From NCBI GenBank assembly GCA_017536845.1, contig JAFWCP010000106.1:1-8151 (forward strand): a stretch of DNA of 8,151 bases, written 5' to 3'. Of this stretch, positions 6,444-8,151 are shown one piece after another. Source of the stretch: Solobacterium sp. (GTDB lineage Bacteria; Bacillota_I; Bacilli_A; Erysipelotrichales; Erysipelotrichaceae). Within the stretch, counting starts at the first letter, position 1. Every line of letters begins with the position of its first letter. Under the pieces are notes generated by a model that was not told the DNA's origin, did not search any database, and saw only the letters and a program-made list of their open reading frames with translations. A program made the position numbers and the translations under genes.

Positions 6444-6822
6444 ACTTGTATGTATCCCCGTTTGTCACCGGCTGTTCGGAAACCCCGTACATGCCATACT
6501 CGTCATTGACATAAATTGCCCAGTAGGCATTATCTTCAGCATAGATTGCCTGTTCCCCGTTGATTTCGGTGATGAAGTATCCATACTCCCCATCTTCCCC
6601 GTCATAGGAGAAACCATCATCCTTGAGTTCATTCATCAGGTCAATCAGCACTTCCGCATCGGTATCCGCTTCGTATGTTTTTGTGTTTCCTTCGCTGTTG
6701 ACGACTTCGACAACAACTTCCTTTTCCCCTTTTGCAGGCTTGGGTCTTAAGGCAAGATAGATTCCCAGCATGGCCGCAATGACCAGGACAACAAGAATCA
6801 GACGTTTGACAGTTTTGCTCAT
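6421..6822 (-). CDS. Membrane-anchored DUF4430 protein
   Basis: A 133-residue protein with a short basic N-terminus (MSKTVKR), one hydrophobic helix (about 8-25, LILVVLVIAAMLGIYLAL) and an extracellular DUF4430 domain (about 35-131). The domain's hallmark is visible: AYWAIYVNDEYGMYGVSEQPVTNGDTYKFVYEKAQ-type ending, here split as YWAIYVNDEYG (100-110) and VTNGDTYKFVY (119-129). There is no lipobox cysteine, so it is held by the uncleaved helix. DUF4430 is related to the transcobalamin C-terminal domain and occurs beside ECF S-components; it probably captures substrate outside the cell for the overlapping transporter gene. The start at 6822 has GGAGG nine bases upstream. A candidate promoter lies just ahead at 6844-6871, though read-through from the lipoprotein gene (52-base gap) is also possible. 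Confidence 0.85.
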   Translation of the reverse strand: MSKTVKRLILVVLVIAAMLGIYLALRPKPAKGEKEVVVEVVNSEGNTKTYEADTDAEVLIDLMNELKDDGFSYDGEDGEYGYFITEINGEQAIYAEDNAYWAIYVNDEYGMYGVSEQPVTNGDTYKFVYEKAQ

Positions 6823-6843
6823 ATAAAAAAACCTCCGCGTATT

Positions 6844-6871
6844 AGTATACTCTAATTGCTTCGGTTCTGAA
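6844..6871 (-). promoter_or_regulatory. Candidate housekeeping promoter of the DUF4430/S-component pair
   Basis: On the minus strand, TTCAGA (6871-6866), 16 bases, then TATACT (6849-6844). The -10 matches TATAAT at 5 of 6 positions and the -35 matches TTGACA at 4 of 6. The leader would be about 15 bases and include the ribosome binding site. No terminator separates it from the lipoprotein gene, so it may be an internal promoter. Confidence 0.5.
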
Positions 6872-6874
6872 TGT

Positions 6875-7621
6875 TCAGTTTGTCGTCTTTGTTTCGAGCA
6901 GTTTTTTCAGGCTGTGAAGTTCTTTTTCCTTCTCATACCCATACACACTCTGCTTCCCGTTTTTATCGGTGAAGCTGACCATTGTGCCTTCTTCGATCAC
7001 GACCTGGGCATCGTCTTTGTCCTTGAAGACAATCTTCACCGTTTCGTCATCATCCTTCCGGATAACGGCATCGGAATAGAATTTCACTTCCGACAGTTCT
7101 TTGACAAGGTCGGCCAGGGCATCCTTGTCATCAATCTCCGTTGTCTTCCTGCCGAGGGTGATCTCAGCAGATACCGGGTCCTTCAGGACAAGCTTGTCGG
7201 CAGTCAGCGGCTTCAGGCAGAAATACGGCTCGGTCAGTTTTTCGGCGGATACCACTTTGGCATAGGTTTCGACATGGCTGACGAAGTCGATATCAATCCG
7301 CTTGTACTGAATACGGGCCGTCTGGCCGGAGTTGACATTGTTCAAGGCGGTGGGATCCTCAAGAATCAGGCCTTTGCCGATGTCCATGTTCGCTCTTTCT
7401 TTCGCGCTTGTTTCAAACGGCAGAAGCCAGAATTCAAAGAAAGTATGTTCTATATCCCCGACCTGGATGACGGCGGTCTTTATTTCGTCTGCTTCGTAGG
7501 CGATGACATCCTTTGTCACTGCTTTGACTGGTTCTTCGGTCGCCGGAACGGATGAGGATACGGTTGCGGCCGTAGTGCAGCCCCCCAGCACAAGCAGGAA
7601 AGCCAATAATAATCTGCGCAT
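6875..7621 (-). CDS. Putative lipoprotein of unknown function
   Basis: A 248-residue predicted lipoprotein that I do not recognise. Residues 1-15 are a type II signal peptide with lipobox LGGC (Cys15), followed by a Thr/Ser/Ala-rich tether (about 16-35). The mature part is acidic and Lys-rich, with mixed alternating beta-like and helical stretches; the segment about 155-248 (EIDDKDALADLVKELSEVKFY, then VKIVFKDKDDAQVVIEEGTMVSFTDKNGK) looks like a separate small alpha/beta domain. It would be attached to the outer face of the membrane. It lies 52 bases ahead of the DUF4430/S-component pair on the same strand with no terminator between, so a shared role in uptake is possible. The start at 7621 is set by AGGAGG eight to nine bases upstream; the in-frame ATG at 7636 lacks such a site and would lengthen the signal peptide needlessly. 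Confidence 0.82.
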   Translation of the reverse strand: MRRLLLAFLLVLGGCTTAATVSSSVPATEEPVKAVTKDVIAYEADEIKTAVIQVGDIEHTFFEFWLLPFETSAKERANMDIGKGLILEDPTALNNVNSGQTARIQYKRIDIDFVSHVETYAKVVSAEKLTEPYFCLKPLTADKLVLKDPVSAEITLGRKTTEIDDKDALADLVKELSEVKFYSDAVIRKDDDETVKIVFKDKDDAQVVIEEGTMVSFTDKNGKQSVYGYEKEKELHSLKKLLETKTTN

Positions 7622-7823
7622 AGTTCCCTCCTTCACAGTTCAAATCCTTTTTAACGATACCTGATTTTCTTCGTATATACAAGGCTTTGAAATGAACTTC
7701 TCCAAATCTTAAGAAACCTGCAGTATCGGAATTTTCCTGTTTATGATACGGATCATCCATGCGGATATGAAGAATTCCTGCCTGTCAGAACCTGTTTACT
7801 GTCTTATTTCGCACCGTCCCCGA

Positions 7824-7849
7824 TGTAACCGCTTACACTTTCTCGCGTC
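7824..7849 (+). promoter_or_regulatory. ECF-like promoter, or alternatively a cre (CcpA) box, upstream of the SPFH gene
   Basis: TGTAAC (7824-7829), 16 bases, then CGTC (7846-7849) resembles the ECF promoters of this window, with a one-base shorter spacing and CGTC in place of CGTA. The first 14 bases, TGTAACCGCTTACA (7824-7837), also match the cre consensus TGWNANCGNTNWCA at every position and form an inverted repeat. The two readings compete. ECF control is attractive because the B. subtilis ydjFGHI operon, which includes an SPFH gene, is SigW-dependent. Confidence 0.45.
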
Positions 7850-7866
7850 AGAACCATGTTTGTGAA

Positions 7867-7895
7867 TTGACGGTATTCACGCACAATGATAAAAT
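7867..7895 (+). promoter_or_regulatory. Housekeeping (SigA-type) promoter of the SPFH gene
   Basis: TTGACG (7867-7872), a 17-base spacer, then TAAAAT (7890-7895): 5 of 6 matches to each consensus box with ideal spacing. Transcription would start near 7902, giving a leader of about 26 bases that contains the AAAGGAGG site. Confidence 0.8.
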
Positions 7896-7927
7896 TTTGG
7901 AAAAGAATAAAAAGGAGGAATCTAATT

Positions 7928-8151
7928 ATGGGACTCATTCAGGCAGTCATCAGTGCAGCCGGATCCACCATGCGTGATCAGTGGAAGGAATATTTCTATG
8001 TTGAAGCGATTCCCGCTGATACCATCGCCGTCAAGGCAAAGAAAAAAGTACAGGGCTTCTCTTCCAACAGAGGCAATGACAACGTCATCACCGACGGTTC
8101 AATGATCGCGGTTGCGGACGGTCAGTGCATGCTTATCGTCGAAAACGGCCA
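7928..8151 (+). CDS. SPFH-domain protein, YdjI/virion-core-protein-like (5' part)
   Basis: The first 74 codons of a protein that continues past the right edge. The N-terminus (MGLIQAVISAAGSTMRDQWK, EYFYVEAIPADTIAVKAKK, then DNVITDGSMIAVADGQCMLIVENG) is characteristic of the SPFH proteins often labelled virion core protein, of which B. subtilis YdjI is a member. YdjI works with the PspA-type protein YdjF in membrane-stress defence; by analogy this protein would act at the inner face of the membrane. The start at 7928 follows AAAGGAGG (7911-7918) by nine bases. It is the only plus-strand gene here, driven by a good housekeeping promoter and perhaps also by an ECF-type one. Zinc-ribbon or C-terminal features typical of the family would lie outside the window. 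Confidence 0.88.
   Translation, partial: MGLIQAVISAAGSTMRDQWKEYFYVEAIPADTIAVKAKKKVQGFSSNRGNDNVITDGSMIAVADGQCMLIVENG

Larger units (their letters stand above)
7637..7927. other. Divergent intergenic regulatory region
   Basis: About 290 bases separate the lipoprotein gene (minus) from the SPFH gene (plus), and they hold no convincing gene. The right half contains a housekeeping promoter, an ECF-like promoter or cre box, and two copies of GTCAGAACC (7784-7792 and 7847-7855) spaced 63 bases apart. For the lipoprotein I see only a weak candidate on the minus strand (TTGTAT, 17 bases, TATCGT) shortly before its start. Confidence 0.7.

Noticed and set aside
6018..6750. Overlapping plus-strand frames opposite the S-component and DUF4430 genes
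   Set aside because: They lie antisense to genes with clear family signatures, and their translations show low-complexity shadow composition.
7434..7760. Minus-strand frame of 108 codons overlapping the lipoprotein start
   Set aside because: It has no ribosome binding site and is out of frame with the lipoprotein signal peptide, which is well supported.

Overview
The window looks like chromosomal DNA from a low-to-mid GC Gram-positive anaerobe of the Bacillota. The glycine/tryptophan-rich wall-binding repeats, the group II ECF S-component with a DUF4430 partner, the DUF4143 ATPase and the strong AGGAGG ribosome binding sites fit Clostridia or Erysipelotrichia; Erysipelotrichia is my guess and is not proven. 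No RNA gene, insertion sequence, CRISPR array or phage gene was found.

Layout: nine genes lie on the minus strand, and a tenth starts on the plus strand at the right edge. Reading in the direction of minus-strand transcription (right to left): a lipoprotein of unknown function (6875-7621); a membrane-anchored DUF4430 protein (6421-6822) overlapping an ECF-transporter S-component with a TTG start (5943-6443), whose stop codon sits inside an intrinsic terminator; a DUF4143 AAA ATPase (4483-5835); an aminoglycoside-phosphotransferase-like kinase (3670-4413) joined by an ATGA overlap to an HD-domain hydrolase (3041-3673); an ECF sigma factor (2382-2942) joined by an ATGA overlap to a transmembrane anti-sigma factor (1228-2385); and a secreted wall-binding protein with a C39-like but apparently catalytically dead domain (103-1119). 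On the plus strand, an SPFH-domain protein of the YdjI type begins at 7928 and runs off the window.

The most interesting part is the sigma module. The sigma/anti-sigma operon and the wall-binding gene behind it each have the same bipartite element, TGTAACC-N16-CGTACT, placed 24-25 bases upstream of the start codon. It has the form of an extracytoplasmic-function sigma promoter. This suggests an autoregulated envelope-stress circuit: the anti-sigma factor senses something outside the cell through a large ectodomain, and one output is a secreted wall-bound pseudo-peptidase. A looser third copy, TGTAAC-N16-CGTC, precedes the SPFH gene, upstream of a good housekeeping promoter. The same bases also match the CcpA cre consensus perfectly, so two readings compete there.

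The lipoprotein, DUF4430 protein and S-component may form a uptake locus, possibly for cobalamin or another corrinoid. The kinase and HD hydrolase are translationally coupled, but their substrates cannot be read from the sequence.
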